Assembly (NCBI RefSeq): GCF_002836975.1
Contig: NZ_NIJK01000047.1
Span: 124,001 to 188,000, forward strand
Origin: Shewanella indica
GTDB lineage: Bacteria > Pseudomonadota > Gammaproteobacteria > Enterobacterales > Shewanellaceae
Direction: 5' to 3'
DNA length: 64,000 nt
Below the pieces are notes generated by a model. It did no database searches. It was not told the origin of the DNA and worked only from the letters and a program-made list of their open reading frames with translations. This document shows positions 45,587 through 56,303 of this stretch, piece by piece. The stretch's first letter is position 1; each line of letters opens with the position of its first letter. A program made the position numbers and the translations under genes.

Positions 45587-47440
45587 TCAGTAACTGCAGT
45601 TATCGCAGTAGAGATAGACGCCGTTGGGGTCGTCAAAGGCGGCAAACTCTTCCAGTACCTGGCTCCATTGAGTCAGCAGCTTTTCCAGTACGCTGGACTG
45701 CTTGACGCTGTGAGGCAGATAAGCTGAGACACTGGCGAACATCTCCTGAATGAAGAGTTGCTCAGGTGTCAGTTCCTGTTCTATCACTCGGCTGTCGAAC
45801 TTATCGAGCTCGGCCAATTCGGCCGCTTTGGCGATAGCGTTATCGAGATCGCCAAGCTCATCCACCAGACCCAGCTCCAGGGCTTTCTTGCCGGACCAAA
45901 CGCGGCCTTGGGCAATCTTATCCACCTGCTCGAGTGTCATATTGCGCTCGTTGGCCACCAGTGAGATAAAGTCTTTGTAGCCACGTTCGATATGGCGCTG
46001 GATCACCGCCTTGACGCCATCGGAAAGTGGCCGGGTAACAGAAAGACCGGCCCAGTCAGAGGTGGCCACCCCATCGGTATTGACGCCGATGGAAGACAGG
46101 GAGTCCTCGAAGGTGGTTATCATGCCGAAAATACCGATGGATCCGGTCAGGGTAGTGGGGTTGGCATAGATATAGTCAGCGCTGGCCGAAATCCAGTACC
46201 CGCCTGATGCAGCCATGCTGCTCATGCTGACCACCACAGGCTTACCGGCTTTCTTCAATGCCAGCACTTCCTGACGAATTTGCTCGGAAGCAAAGGCGCT
46301 GCCGCCGGGGCTGTCGACCCTGAGTACTACGGCCTTGATAGTGTCGTCGAAGCGCGCCTTACGCAGCAGGGCGGAGGTACTTTCGCCGCCGATATCACCG
46401 GCCGGCTGACTGCCGTTGAGAATATTGCCCTTGGCCACTATAACGCCAATCTCTTCTGAGGGGACCAACTCGGGCAGCGGTGCCATCAACTTGGCGTAGT
46501 CATAGTAGCTGATCTGCTTGAAGCTATCGCCTTCCTTGCTTTTGCCCACCAAGTCCAACATCGCCAGGCGGAAGTCCTCGGCGCTGGCAAGTTTATCGAC
46601 CCACTTGAGGTTAACTGCCATGGTGCCTGAATCGCCGTCGGCTTGCTCCAGCTCTGCCAAATAAGTGCTAGCATTAAGGCCTAGGTTGGATTTGTCTATG
46701 CCACGATTGGCTGCCACTGTGTCTGTATAGCTGCCCCAGATGTCGTTGAGCAGAACAGAGTTGGCTTCCTTGGCGGCTTCTGACATGTCGTCACGGATAA
46801 AAGGTTCAACCGCTGACTTGAAAGTACCAACACGGAAAATGTGCGCCTTGATTTTTAACTTATCCAGTGCCGACTTATAGTACTGACGGTAGCGGCTCAG
46901 GCCATCTACCGCCACCATACCCTCTGGGTTGAGGTAGACTGTATCGGCAAAACTCGCCAGGAAATACTGGTTCTGATCATAATAGTTACCTATGGCGACC
47001 ACAGGCTTGCCACTATCCTTGAATTCATTGAGTGCCTGGCCTATGGCGCTCAGCTTACTCAGGCCGCCATATTGCAACTCGGACAGATCCAATACCAGGG
47101 CCTTAATTCGCTTGTCATTGGTGGCGCTGTTAATGGTATAGAGCACATCACTCAATAAGATTTCGCCGTTGACATCGGGTCCTTTGCCTTGGTTTAACAT
47201 CGCCTCGAACGGGTCAATCTGGCGTTTCTGATCCACTATGCCGCCGGCCAGGTTCAATACCAACGCCGAGCCATCCTCAACTTGGATTTCATCACTGCTG
47301 ACCATGGCGATGACCACGGCTATCAAAGCGATAAAGAACAGCGGGAAGAACACTAGGTTCAACACCAGCTTGCGAATGAAGTTGATCACATTCCAGATCA
47401 ACATCAGGGTATTCTTGGTTGTCAGGGGTTTTGCGGACAT
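45587..47440 (-). CDS. sppA: Signal peptide peptidase SppA, 67 kDa type
   Basis: SppA is an inner-membrane protease that degrades cleaved signal peptides, using a Ser-Lys dyad. The 617-residue protein (E. coli 618) has one N-terminal transmembrane helix (about residues 27-48) and two tandem S49 domains. The dyad is Lys208 in GTFKSAVEPF and Ser412 in SMAASGGYWIS. ATG 47440 is chosen over GTG 47446 because GGAG lies six bases upstream. The C-terminus ends in an unusual Cys-containing tail (YLYCDNCSY) whose role I cannot assign. Confidence 0.95.
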   Translation of the reverse strand: MSAKPLTTKNTLMLIWNVINFIRKLVLNLVFFPLFFIALIAVVIAMVSSDEIQVEDGSALVLNLAGGIVDQKRQIDPFEAMLNQGKGPDVNGEILLSDVLYTINSATNDKRIKALVLDLSELQYGGLSKLSAIGQALNEFKDSGKPVVAIGNYYDQNQYFLASFADTVYLNPEGMVAVDGLSRYRQYYKSALDKLKIKAHIFRVGTFKSAVEPFIRDDMSEAAKEANSVLLNDIWGSYTDTVAANRGIDKSNLGLNASTYLAELEQADGDSGTMAVNLKWVDKLASAEDFRLAMLDLVGKSKEGDSFKQISYYDYAKLMAPLPELVPSEEIGVIVAKGNILNGSQPAGDIGGESTSALLRKARFDDTIKAVVLRVDSPGGSAFASEQIRQEVLALKKAGKPVVVSMSSMAASGGYWISASADYIYANPTTLTGSIGIFGMITTFEDSLSSIGVNTDGVATSDWAGLSVTRPLSDGVKAVIQRHIERGYKDFISLVANERNMTLEQVDKIAQGRVWSGKKALELGLVDELGDLDNAIAKAAELAELDKFDSRVIEQELTPEQLFIQEMFASVSAYLPHSVKQSSVLEKLLTQWSQVLEEFAAFDDPNGVYLYCDNCSY

Positions 47441-47516
47441 AGCCACTCCATTTTTCCATGCATTCCGCTAATGCTAACTGAAAATAACAGCAACGGGAAA
47501 ACACATTTGTAAGTGA

Positions 47517-49658
<2,142 letters not shown>

Positions 49659-49998
49659 TCTCTATCCGGGTTTAGGGAAGGTGCGAATAAGTCCTTTTGG
49701 CCTTCTCTTTTGTAGAGAGTGGCTTATTCAGCAATTGGCGTTCAAGGTATCTAACTGAAGGCATGCCGGGCCCTTTATCGATGGTGGCGAGTGGCGGGGG
49801 ATTTATATCTTTGATGTCGCCAGTCTGGCTGAGGCTGAAGCCTTGACGGCCAGCGATCCTGCGGTTCGGGCCGGTAGCCTTATTATGGAACTTAAAGCTT
49901 GGTACGGCAGTGCAGCTTTGCTGGAGGTCAACCGTATTCACGCCCGGATAGCCGAGTCACAGCCTTGAATGACAAGCTTTCAACACTAAATGAGCGTT
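49659..49998. other. Region between fadH and the glycosyltransferase cluster
   Basis: The only recognisable content is a decayed YCII-domain gene at 49759-49968. No hairpin terminator is evident for fadH. Confidence 0.4.
49759..49968 (+). pseudogene. Remnant of a YCII-domain (YciI-like) gene
   Basis: A 69-codon frame without a usable start reads GPFIDGGEWRGIYIFDVASL, then EALTASDPAVRAGSLIMELK and WYGSAALLEV, the C-terminal half of a YCII-type ferredoxin-like domain (strand, helix with ADPAV-type motif, strand). A TGA stop immediately precedes it. Upstream, in another frame, RYLTEG at 49744-49761 recalls the helix end of the missing N-terminal half. I infer a gene damaged by deletion and frameshift. 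The YCII family has no single known function. Confidence 0.6.
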
Positions 49999-50949
49999 TC
50001 AAAGCCGCTTGAGAATATCTTTCGGTACTGAGCTCAACCCGGGCGGCGGTAAAAAACCACCCAAGCCGCGGTCGATACGCAAATGCTGCAGATCCAGCGC
50101 CCGGGTCAGGGGCACGAAGAGGGCACCTGGATGAAGGATATATTCGCTCACCAGGTTGAAGCCGCCGCCACAGATAACCCTTTGATACTGCCAGCCAATA
50201 TCTGAGGCCGGGTACAGCTGCAGCCGGGTTAATCCAGGTTTGTGCTCTTTGTTGTTGAAGTCGCTCAGAGCACGCTTATCAAGGGGGTTGCCATCAAGGG
50301 GGTAAAAGCCTGCATCGGCGCTTGGGCGCGGCGGCGCAATAATATCTATCGCTTCTCCCGCCTTTGTGGCGTGTTCAAGCAGCATAGCCTGCTCGGCAAG
50401 ACTTCCCGAGTGGATCACCAGAGTCTGTTTAGGCTTCTCAAGACCCTTTGGGGTTGCATCTTGGGACTTGTCTTCGCCGAGTAACGGCAGCCAGAAGCGT
50501 TGGCCCGTTTGATTGGAGAGCGCCAGCTCTTGCTCCGGGGTCGGCCATTCACAAAACCAGATTTGCTGAAAACGGGGAATATGGGCAATACGCTGGCGAT
50601 AGACATTCCAGTTGAGCAATCTGGCGATATAGACAAGTTTACCAGGCAAGGGGATATCACCAAGCTCGCCCCAAATGCCCCCGGGAAAGGCATCTATCAG
50701 CATGAGCCGACACGCTTGTTGCTTGTTGAGCGATGCCAGTAACTGCTTGAGCCAAGCGCTGAGTTCGGCTCGGCTTTGAAGCCTGGTAGGCAGGCTTATG
50801 TGTTGAATGCCCTTTGGTAGCAGCGCATCGACCGCTAACGGCAGTGGACTTGTGATCACCAACGCTTGCTGCGCCTTGATAAAGCCGAGCACTTTCAGCG
50901 CCCGGCTCAAGTGCCCGAGTCCGCCGCCGGGGGCGTAATAGATAAGCAT
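49999..50949 (-). CDS. Putative GT-B glycosyltransferase, MurG/GT28-like
   Basis: This 316-residue protein begins LIYYAPGGGLGHLSRALKVL, a glycine-rich N-terminal loop like that of MurG and other GT28 enzymes. Near the C-terminus VICGGGFNLVSEYILHPGALFVPL resembles the acceptor/donor loop of this class, with the GG and E of the nucleotide-binding region. There is no transmembrane helix or signal peptide. It is the last of five minus-strand genes; its start overlaps the stop of the preceding gene. Donor and acceptor are unknown. Confidence 0.65.
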   Translation of the reverse strand: MLIYYAPGGGLGHLSRALKVLGFIKAQQALVITSPLPLAVDALLPKGIQHISLPTRLQSRAELSAWLKQLLASLNKQQACRLMLIDAFPGGIWGELGDIPLPGKLVYIARLLNWNVYRQRIAHIPRFQQIWFCEWPTPEQELALSNQTGQRFWLPLLGEDKSQDATPKGLEKPKQTLVIHSGSLAEQAMLLEHATKAGEAIDIIAPPRPSADAGFYPLDGNPLDKRALSDFNNKEHKPGLTRLQLYPASDIGWQYQRVICGGGFNLVSEYILHPGALFVPLTRALDLQHLRIDRGLGGFLPPPGLSSVPKDILKRL

Positions 50950-52169
50950 CAGTGACTCGCCGTTTGAGCGACCAGTGTCTTGATGGCAGCCAAATAACGC
51001 TCGGCTTCAGCCTCGGCGCTGCATTGACTCAGTACCGTTTGGTACAAGGCCTGGCTCTTGGCGGCGCGAATCGAAGCCGTATCGGTTTGCCAACGCACCA
51101 ACGCATCCAAAAGTGATTCCGCCGAAGTTGGATGAAACAAATAACCTGAGTCCGTTTGGCCGCGGAGATTATGGGCCGCGTCACTGTCAGTCAAACGGTC
51201 TTCGAAGACATGCTTTTCGCGTTCATTCAGGCTGTCGAAGATAAGATCGGCCATACCGCCACAGCAGGCGCCGAGCACAGGGATGTTAAGCGCCGCCACC
51301 TCCAGCAGCACATTGGGGGTTCCCTCATAGAAAGAGGGAATGGCGATAAGGTCGCATACCAGATAACGGCTTATCAGTTGATACCTGTCAAGAAACGGCT
51401 CCAGGGTGTAACTGCCCTCGGGCAGGGTTTGCAATAGCTCGGCTGCGCTTTCATCCAGCTCGCCAATCAACAACAGATGGCAGCTGTGTACCAAGGGGCT
51501 GCGTTTGAAGGTCTCGATAAAAAAGGCCAAACCTTTTTTCTCTTTCAAATGACCGAAAAGGCCAATCACAGGCTGACTGGGATTTTCCAGGTTATTGGAA
51601 CGCCAGGCTTTGGCTTGCTCTTTATCCAGCGGCAATGGTTGCCAACGTTCGCTATCCAGGCCATTACTCATGTTGTGAACTCTGACTTGCGGCCACAGGG
51701 CTTTGACCCGTTTAGCCTTGTCGGCGCTGACGGTCAATACCAGCGCGCTGGCTTGCAGCGTATCCTGCAGCACTTGATAGCGACGATGATCGAGAATACT
51801 CAAGTCGAAGTCGTTGCCGCGCAGCAATGTGATGAGCGGTAGCCCAAGCCAGGCGGCAAAGACCCGCCCGGCATGCATGGAGAAGGGATAGCCATAGGCA
51901 ACGACAGCATCATATTCACCTTCCAGCTTGTGCCACAGAAGATTGAGCGAGTGCGCCGGGTTTGTACCCATGGGAAAGCTGTGATCGCAACCCTGCTCGG
52001 CAAAATAGCCGGTCTCCTTTTCCAAGCCGCCGGAGCGCAAATGATAAAGGGTGATATGTACCCCGAGCCGCCGCAAATGGTGTACCAGTCTATCGCAGGA
52101 TAGTGCCATGCCGCCTTTGGCCGGTGGGTAGTGTTGAGTCAGCCACAGTAGCCTGGGGTTAGCTGTCAT
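50949..52169 (-). CDS. Putative GT4-family glycosyltransferase
   Basis: This 406-residue GT-B enzyme opens LWLTQHYPPAKGGMALSCDRLVHHL. Its C-domain has VIGLFGHLKEKKGLAFFIETFK and the nucleotide-sugar motif IPSFYEGTPNVLLEVAALNIPVLGACCGG, the E-x7-E region of GT4. ATG 52169 is preferred because it follows GGGA at six bases; a reading extended to 52337 would overlap the upstream gene by about 180 bases. It overlaps the upstream cysteine-rich gene by 11 bases and the next by one, so translation is coupled. Substrate unknown. Confidence 0.8.
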   Translation of the reverse strand: MTANPRLLWLTQHYPPAKGGMALSCDRLVHHLRRLGVHITLYHLRSGGLEKETGYFAEQGCDHSFPMGTNPAHSLNLLWHKLEGEYDAVVAYGYPFSMHAGRVFAAWLGLPLITLLRGNDFDLSILDHRRYQVLQDTLQASALVLTVSADKAKRVKALWPQVRVHNMSNGLDSERWQPLPLDKEQAKAWRSNNLENPSQPVIGLFGHLKEKKGLAFFIETFKRSPLVHSCHLLLIGELDESAAELLQTLPEGSYTLEPFLDRYQLISRYLVCDLIAIPSFYEGTPNVLLEVAALNIPVLGACCGGMADLIFDSLNEREKHVFEDRLTDSDAAHNLRGQTDSGYLFHPTSAESLLDALVRWQTDTASIRAAKSQALYQTVLSQCSAEAEAERYLAAIKTLVAQTASH

Positions 52170-52578
52170 AGATATCCCGATACTCGTAATCCGGCAACTG
52201 CTGATCATCTTCTTCAACAGGGAGCTCAAAAGCGGCAAAGTCCTCGGCATCAAACTCTTTATTGTAACTGCCGTGTTTGGTGTGTAGTTGGTACCAGGCA
52301 CTACCGAGATACAATTGCTTGAGGGCGAAACCGGCAAGCGGATCCTCTGGTTTAACGCCTTGTAGGCTCAATTGCTCATACTTGGTGCCTGAGTGTGGAT
52401 CTTCATAGACTTCCTTGCCGACCTTCAAGGGTTTGGCGGCGCACTGGAAACACAGACAGGTTTTGGGATCCAGATGATGCTCGCAGACACTGGCTTGGCA
52501 CTCACTGCAATTGCCAACGGCAGGTTGGCCGCAAGGGCTGAGGGTGAAAAAACCGACTTTTAGCTGACACTGACTCAT
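52159..52578 (-). CDS. Unrecognised cysteine-rich protein, likely zinc-binding
   Basis: This 139-residue soluble protein has eight or nine Cys and paired His in its first 50 residues (CQLKVGFF, PCGQPAVGNCSECQASVCEHH, TCLCFQCAAK), a B-box-like spacing that suggests two zinc sites. The second half is acidic and ends DQQLPDYEYRDIYDS, with KLYLGSAWYQLH-like aromatic residues between. ATG 52578 follows AGGGG. It overlaps the next glycosyltransferase gene by 11 bases and starts one base after the upstream membrane-protein stop. I do not recognise the family. Confidence 0.7.
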   Translation of the reverse strand: MSQCQLKVGFFTLSPCGQPAVGNCSECQASVCEHHLDPKTCLCFQCAAKPLKVGKEVYEDPHSGTKYEQLSLQGVKPEDPLAGFALKQLYLGSAWYQLHTKHGSYNKEFDAEDFAAFELPVEEDDQQLPDYEYRDIYDS

Positions 52579-52579
52579 A

Positions 52580-53437
52580 TTATCCCCTGGCTCGAATACT
52601 GGTCTGTTGATAGGACTTGGCGATGGTTCTGAGAATATTCTCGGCATCCATCAAACGTGACTCACCGATAAATTTAAAGGTGGAGTTGGATTTCACCTTG
52701 GTGATGCCGTTTTGAGTCTGTGCCTTGCTCGTTGGTGCCAGTTTACCCTGGCGTAGATGATAATATTCAGCATTCAGCGTCAGGCAGCTGCGAATGCTGC
52801 GCCGTCCCTTGTACTTGATCTTGGTTTTGACTTTGCCTCGGGCGTTGCGACGGGTGCGTTTACGACGACAGATAACATCATCCACCCGCAGTTGCAGCTC
52901 ATTGCCGTCCTTGAGTTTGGCCCTGAATTGCAACAGTGGCACTTCAAAGTAGGCCAGTTGAGTATTTTTCTCAGGCTTTTCGGTTCGGGCCGGCTTACGC
53001 TTGTGTATGGAGTCGAGATCCAGTTTCAGTTGCACGCTGTTGGTCTCCATCGCCAGTACCTGCATCAATTTGATAAGGCCGGTGCGCACATTGTCGTTGA
53101 CGTCCATATTGTTGCAGCTGTGAAGCAATAATATCGAGGCCAGAGTCAAACCCACCAAGGCATACACCACCAGGTGAGGTACGGGCAGGAATATGCTGAC
53201 AATAGTGAAACCTATTAACCAATTGCGGCTGCGGCGAAACTGGCGTCTCAATGGGCTGCCCATACGATCCAATCGGGTCAGGCGCTTGAGAAACAGTAAC
53301 CAGTGCTGGGTCGAATGGGTTGCATCCAACTTCCTGGTACGGATAAATTCTTGCTCCACCGGGGTTAACTGCTTGAACACTTTGCGCATTCGCCAGTAGT
53401 GAAGCGGGGCGTTAAAAGGGTTTATGGCTGTTTCCAT
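52580..53437 (-). CDS. Unrecognised membrane protein of the glycosyltransferase cluster
   Basis: This 285-residue protein has two adjacent hydrophobic helices at about residues 72-88 and 90-107 (NWLIGFTIVSIFLP; VVYALVGLTLASILLL), so it should be an inner-membrane hairpin with both ends in the cytoplasm. The N-terminal region is basic. The large C-terminal part is strongly basic (CRRKRTRRNARGKVKTKIKY) and could bind nucleic acid or anionic lipid. ATG 53437 has AAGGA at six bases. Its stop is one base from the next start. I know no homologue. Confidence 0.65.
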   Translation of the reverse strand: METAINPFNAPLHYWRMRKVFKQLTPVEQEFIRTRKLDATHSTQHWLLFLKRLTRLDRMGSPLRRQFRRSRNWLIGFTIVSIFLPVPHLVVYALVGLTLASILLLHSCNNMDVNDNVRTGLIKLMQVLAMETNSVQLKLDLDSIHKRKPARTEKPEKNTQLAYFEVPLLQFRAKLKDGNELQLRVDDVICRRKRTRRNARGKVKTKIKYKGRRSIRSCLTLNAEYYHLRQGKLAPTSKAQTQNGITKVKSNSTFKFIGESRLMDAENILRTIAKSYQQTSIRARG

Positions 53438-53481
53438 ATCATTTCCTTGACATTAAACAGGTGCTATTAAACGAGTAGCTA

Positions 53482-54711
53482 TTAAGCGGTAGCTTGCATG
53501 GGGCCTTGGCTCAGCTGGTGATACAAGTCGCTGAGTTGAGTGCAGATCTGTTGCCATTGGAACTGATCTGTCACCCTTTGTTGGCCCTTGAGGCCCAAAT
53601 CTTTGGCCTTGGCCGGTTGACTGAGCAGCTCAATACAGGCTCTGGCGAGCTCGGAGGGCCTGGAGGGGGGAACCAAGAGCCCATGGACTTCATGGGTTAC
53701 CAGCTCACGAATGACAGGTAGATCCGAGGCAATAACTGCGGTGCCGCAGGCCATGGATTCGAGCACTTTCAAAGGGCAGCATCCCTGAAGCATGTTGCGC
53801 CTGCAGGGCGTGAGCGGCGCCAAAGATGCGCTCGCGGTCTGAATTTTTTGCCTGAGACTGGCTTGGTCCAGCCCGAAATGCAGTGAAACATAATCTTCCA
53901 GTTCCATGGACTTGAGCCAGGCCTTTACCTGCCGGGCCTGGCGATTTTCGAGAGACAGGCAGAGATCCAATTCGACCTCCAACTGCTGACGCACCAAGGC
54001 AAAGGCTTTGAGCAGATCCCTAAGCCCCTGCCAGCGCTGGGCGGCACCAAAATAGATGAGCCTGGGTAGCCTCGCATCCTGTGCTTGCCTCAATGGCTCG
54101 GCAGGCGGCAACTCGGCGCCGTTTGGCAGATAGACTACTGGAGTGGTAGTGCGTTTTTCAAGGCCGGCAGCCGTGATTCTTGATGGGGTCACAATCAGAT
54201 CGGCACCATCCAGGCAACGCTGCTCCCAGGCGCTGATTTTGGCCAGGGTTTTCCGCGGCAGCGACAGGTGAATAGGCAGCTCTATGCTGGGCAGGGCATT
54301 GACCTCATAAACTAGCTTGAGCGCTGGATTGTCCTTGCGATGATCCAGCAAAGGCACCCCCGCCCAGGGATCACGAAACTGCGCCAATGTCAGGGTATCG
54401 CGATTTTGCCTGAGCAGCGCCCCAAGCTGATTGGCATAGTCCAGCGCCTTGGCAAGTACGTTATTGCCCGAGCCTGGGTTTAGCTGGTGCCTGACAATAC
54501 TGACCTCGCTGGGATTGCTGCCGAGTGACAGGGTTTCTTTCTGCCAGGAAGGCATCTGGGGATCACCTTGCAGATAGAGCATACCGGGGGACTGGAAGGC
54601 AAACAGGGTTGACGCCATATAACGTATATGGGTCGAAGCGCCTTTGGGCAGAGGGTAGCGGTCAAAAGCGCAATAAAGACTTTTGAATGAATAACTTGAG
54701 TCTGATTTCAT
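53482..54711 (-). CDS. Putative GT4-family glycosyltransferase, first gene of the cluster
   Basis: This 409-residue GT-B protein starts SLYCAFDRYPLPKGASTHIRYMA and includes AQFRDPWAGVPLL and LVYEVNALPSIELPIH, a pattern I associate with a subgroup of GT4 enzymes of unknown donor. The C-domain has LIYFGAAQRWQGLRDLLKAFA and CPLKVLESMACGTAVIASDLPV with the GT4 glutamates. No signal peptide or helix. The ribosome site is weak. A 15-base direct repeat lies just after the stop. Substrate unknown. Confidence 0.8.
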   Translation of the reverse strand: MKSDSSYSFKSLYCAFDRYPLPKGASTHIRYMASTLFAFQSPGMLYLQGDPQMPSWQKETLSLGSNPSEVSIVRHQLNPGSGNNVLAKALDYANQLGALLRQNRDTLTLAQFRDPWAGVPLLDHRKDNPALKLVYEVNALPSIELPIHLSLPRKTLAKISAWEQRCLDGADLIVTPSRITAAGLEKRTTTPVVYLPNGAELPPAEPLRQAQDARLPRLIYFGAAQRWQGLRDLLKAFALVRQQLEVELDLCLSLENRQARQVKAWLKSMELEDYVSLHFGLDQASLRQKIQTASASLAPLTPCRRNMLQGCCPLKVLESMACGTAVIASDLPVIRELVTHEVHGLLVPPSRPSELARACIELLSQPAKAKDLGLKGQQRVTDQFQWQQICTQLSDLYHQLSQGPMQATA

Positions 54712-54809
54712 AAGTCCGGCAGAGTACCGGAGTCAGGCAGGATTTACAACGAAAAAACGCTTGTTTGACTGTAGGAGATCTGCCATTGACGGCGTTTTTT
54801 GCGCTTGTT

Positions 54810-55139
54810 TCAGGCCAAATGTTTAACCCGCAGCAGCGGCATGTCGGCACCTTCGCTGGAGAGGTCCAAGTCCAGATCTTCCGTAGGCACACAGCAGCAG
54901 GGCAGGCATTCATCCGCCTTTAACTCGGCCAATGGCGTGGTCAGATAAGTGACCGAGCCACTGCGCACCCGGGTCTTGCAGGCGCCGCAAAACCCGCTGC
55001 GGCACTCGGAAAAAATGCTCACCTTACGGGCTTCAAGCGCTGCCAGGAGAGTCCTGTGTTCTGTGGTATACAGCAGCAAGGGCTCTCCGCGCAGCAGCAC
55101 GATAGGGGCTTTGTTAAAGGTCAAAGTCGGAGAACTCAT
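54810..55139 (-). CDS. yfaE: 2Fe-2S ferredoxin YfaE (class Ia RNR maintenance)
   Basis: YfaE reduces the diferric centre of NrdB so the tyrosyl radical can be rebuilt. The 109-residue protein has the plant-type ferredoxin pattern [13 protein letters not shown] (Cys46, Cys51, Cys54) with the fourth ligand in the CCC at 81-83. ATG 55139 or 55145 overlaps the nrdB end by about 26-32 bases in another frame, so it is coupled to nrdB. The order nrdA-nrdB-yfaE is as in E. coli. Confidence 0.93.
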   Translation of the reverse strand: MSSPTLTFNKAPIVLLRGEPLLLYTTEHRTLLAALEARKVSIFSECRSGFCGACKTRVRSGSVTYLTTPLAELKADECLPCCCVPTEDLDLDLSSEGADMPLLRVKHLA

Positions 55140-56244
55140 CGTCATCGACAGCCGAATCTATCTGGCCGACCAAATAGGATGATACTTCCACTTCCTGAGG
55201 CGCCACCTGTACGGCATCGCTTTCCAGCCAGTTTTTCATCCAGGGCAGGGGATCGCTCTGCTCACTGTATGGTGCGCCCAGGTTAACCGCTTTCATTCTC
55301 TGATTGGTAATGAACTCCACATATTGGCAGAGAATGGTTTCGTTCAGGCCTATCATGGAGCCATCCTTGAACAGGTACTTGGCCCAGGCCTTTTCCTGCT
55401 CGGCGGCGCGCAGGAACAGATCGTAAGCTTCCTGCTGGCACTCTTTGGCGATTTCACCCATCTCAGGATCATCTTTGCCACCCTGCATCAGGTTGATAAT
55501 GTGCTGGGTTGAGTTCAGGTGCAAAGCTTCATCGCGGGCGATCAGGCGAATGATCTTGGCGTTGCCTTCCATCAGTTTGCGCTCGGCAAAGGCAAAGGAG
55601 CAGGCGAAGCTGACGTAAAAACGTATCGCTTCGAGCGCATTGACCGACATCATGCACAGATAGAGGGCTTTTTTGATGGTGCGGGTAGTGACTTCAAGGG
55701 TGCGACCGTTAACGTCGAACTTGCCTTCACCATGCAGGTGATACAACTGAGTCAGCTCGATAAGGCGGTCATAATACTCGGCAATATCGCCGGCGCGCTT
55801 GAGGATCTCCTCATTGACCACTATGTCATCGAACACCACGGATGGGTCGTTGACAATATTGCGAATGATATGAGTGTAGGAACGACTGTGAATGGTCTCG
55901 GAGAAGGACCAGGTTTCAATCCAGGTTTCCAGCTCAGGCAGGGACACCAGCGGCAGGAAAGCCACATTGGGGCTGCGGCCCTGAATCGAGTCCAACAGGG
56001 TTTGGTACTTGAGATTGGAGAGGAAGATATGCTTTTCATGATCCGGCAGGGCACCAAAATCGATTTTGTCGCGGCTGACATCCACTTCTTCCGGGCGCCA
56101 GAAGAAAGACAACTGCTTTTCGATCAGTTTCTCGAATACTTCGTACTTCTGTTGATCGTAACGGGCCACGTTAACCGCCTGACCGAGAAACATAGGTTCG
56201 CGGGTGGCATCGTTGGGGGTTTGACAAAAAATTGAATAAGCCAT
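55114..56244 (-). CDS. nrdB: Ribonucleoside-diphosphate reductase 1, beta subunit
   Basis: NrdB houses the diiron centre and the stable tyrosyl radical of class Ia RNR. The 376-residue protein equals E. coli NrdB in length. The radical Tyr is residue 123 counting Met ([12 protein letters not shown]), equal to Y122 by mature numbering. Iron ligands lie in [17 protein letters not shown] and [13 protein letters not shown]. The acidic C-terminus ([10 protein letters not shown]) is the peptide that docks onto NrdA. Confidence 0.97.
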   Translation of the reverse strand: MAYSIFCQTPNDATREPMFLGQAVNVARYDQQKYEVFEKLIEKQLSFFWRPEEVDVSRDKIDFGALPDHEKHIFLSNLKYQTLLDSIQGRSPNVAFLPLVSLPELETWIETWSFSETIHSRSYTHIIRNIVNDPSVVFDDIVVNEEILKRAGDIAEYYDRLIELTQLYHLHGEGKFDVNGRTLEVTTRTIKKALYLCMMSVNALEAIRFYVSFACSFAFAERKLMEGNAKIIRLIARDEALHLNSTQHIINLMQGGKDDPEMGEIAKECQQEAYDLFLRAAEQEKAWAKYLFKDGSMIGLNETILCQYVEFITNQRMKAVNLGAPYSEQSDPLPWMKNWLESDAVQVAPQEVEVSSYLVGQIDSAVDDDEFSDFDL

Positions 56245-56264
56245 GATCTACTCTTTCCAAACAA

Positions 56265-56283
56265 CGGGGCCACCTGGGCCCCG
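56265..56283 (-). other. Hairpin between nrdA and nrdB
   Basis: CGGGGCC pairs perfectly with GGCCCCG around a five-base loop in the 59-base nrdA-nrdB gap. No T run follows on the minus strand, so it is not a typical terminator. It could stabilise the 3' end of nrdA mRNA or set the subunit ratio. Confidence 0.6.
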
Positions 56284-56303
56284 AACTTGTTACTTAATCC
56301 TGC

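Noticed and set aside
49999..54711. Reading the glycosyltransferase cluster as a capsule or O-antigen locus
   Set aside because: No Wzx, Wzy, Wza/Wzc, ligase or sugar-nucleotide synthesis genes are present.
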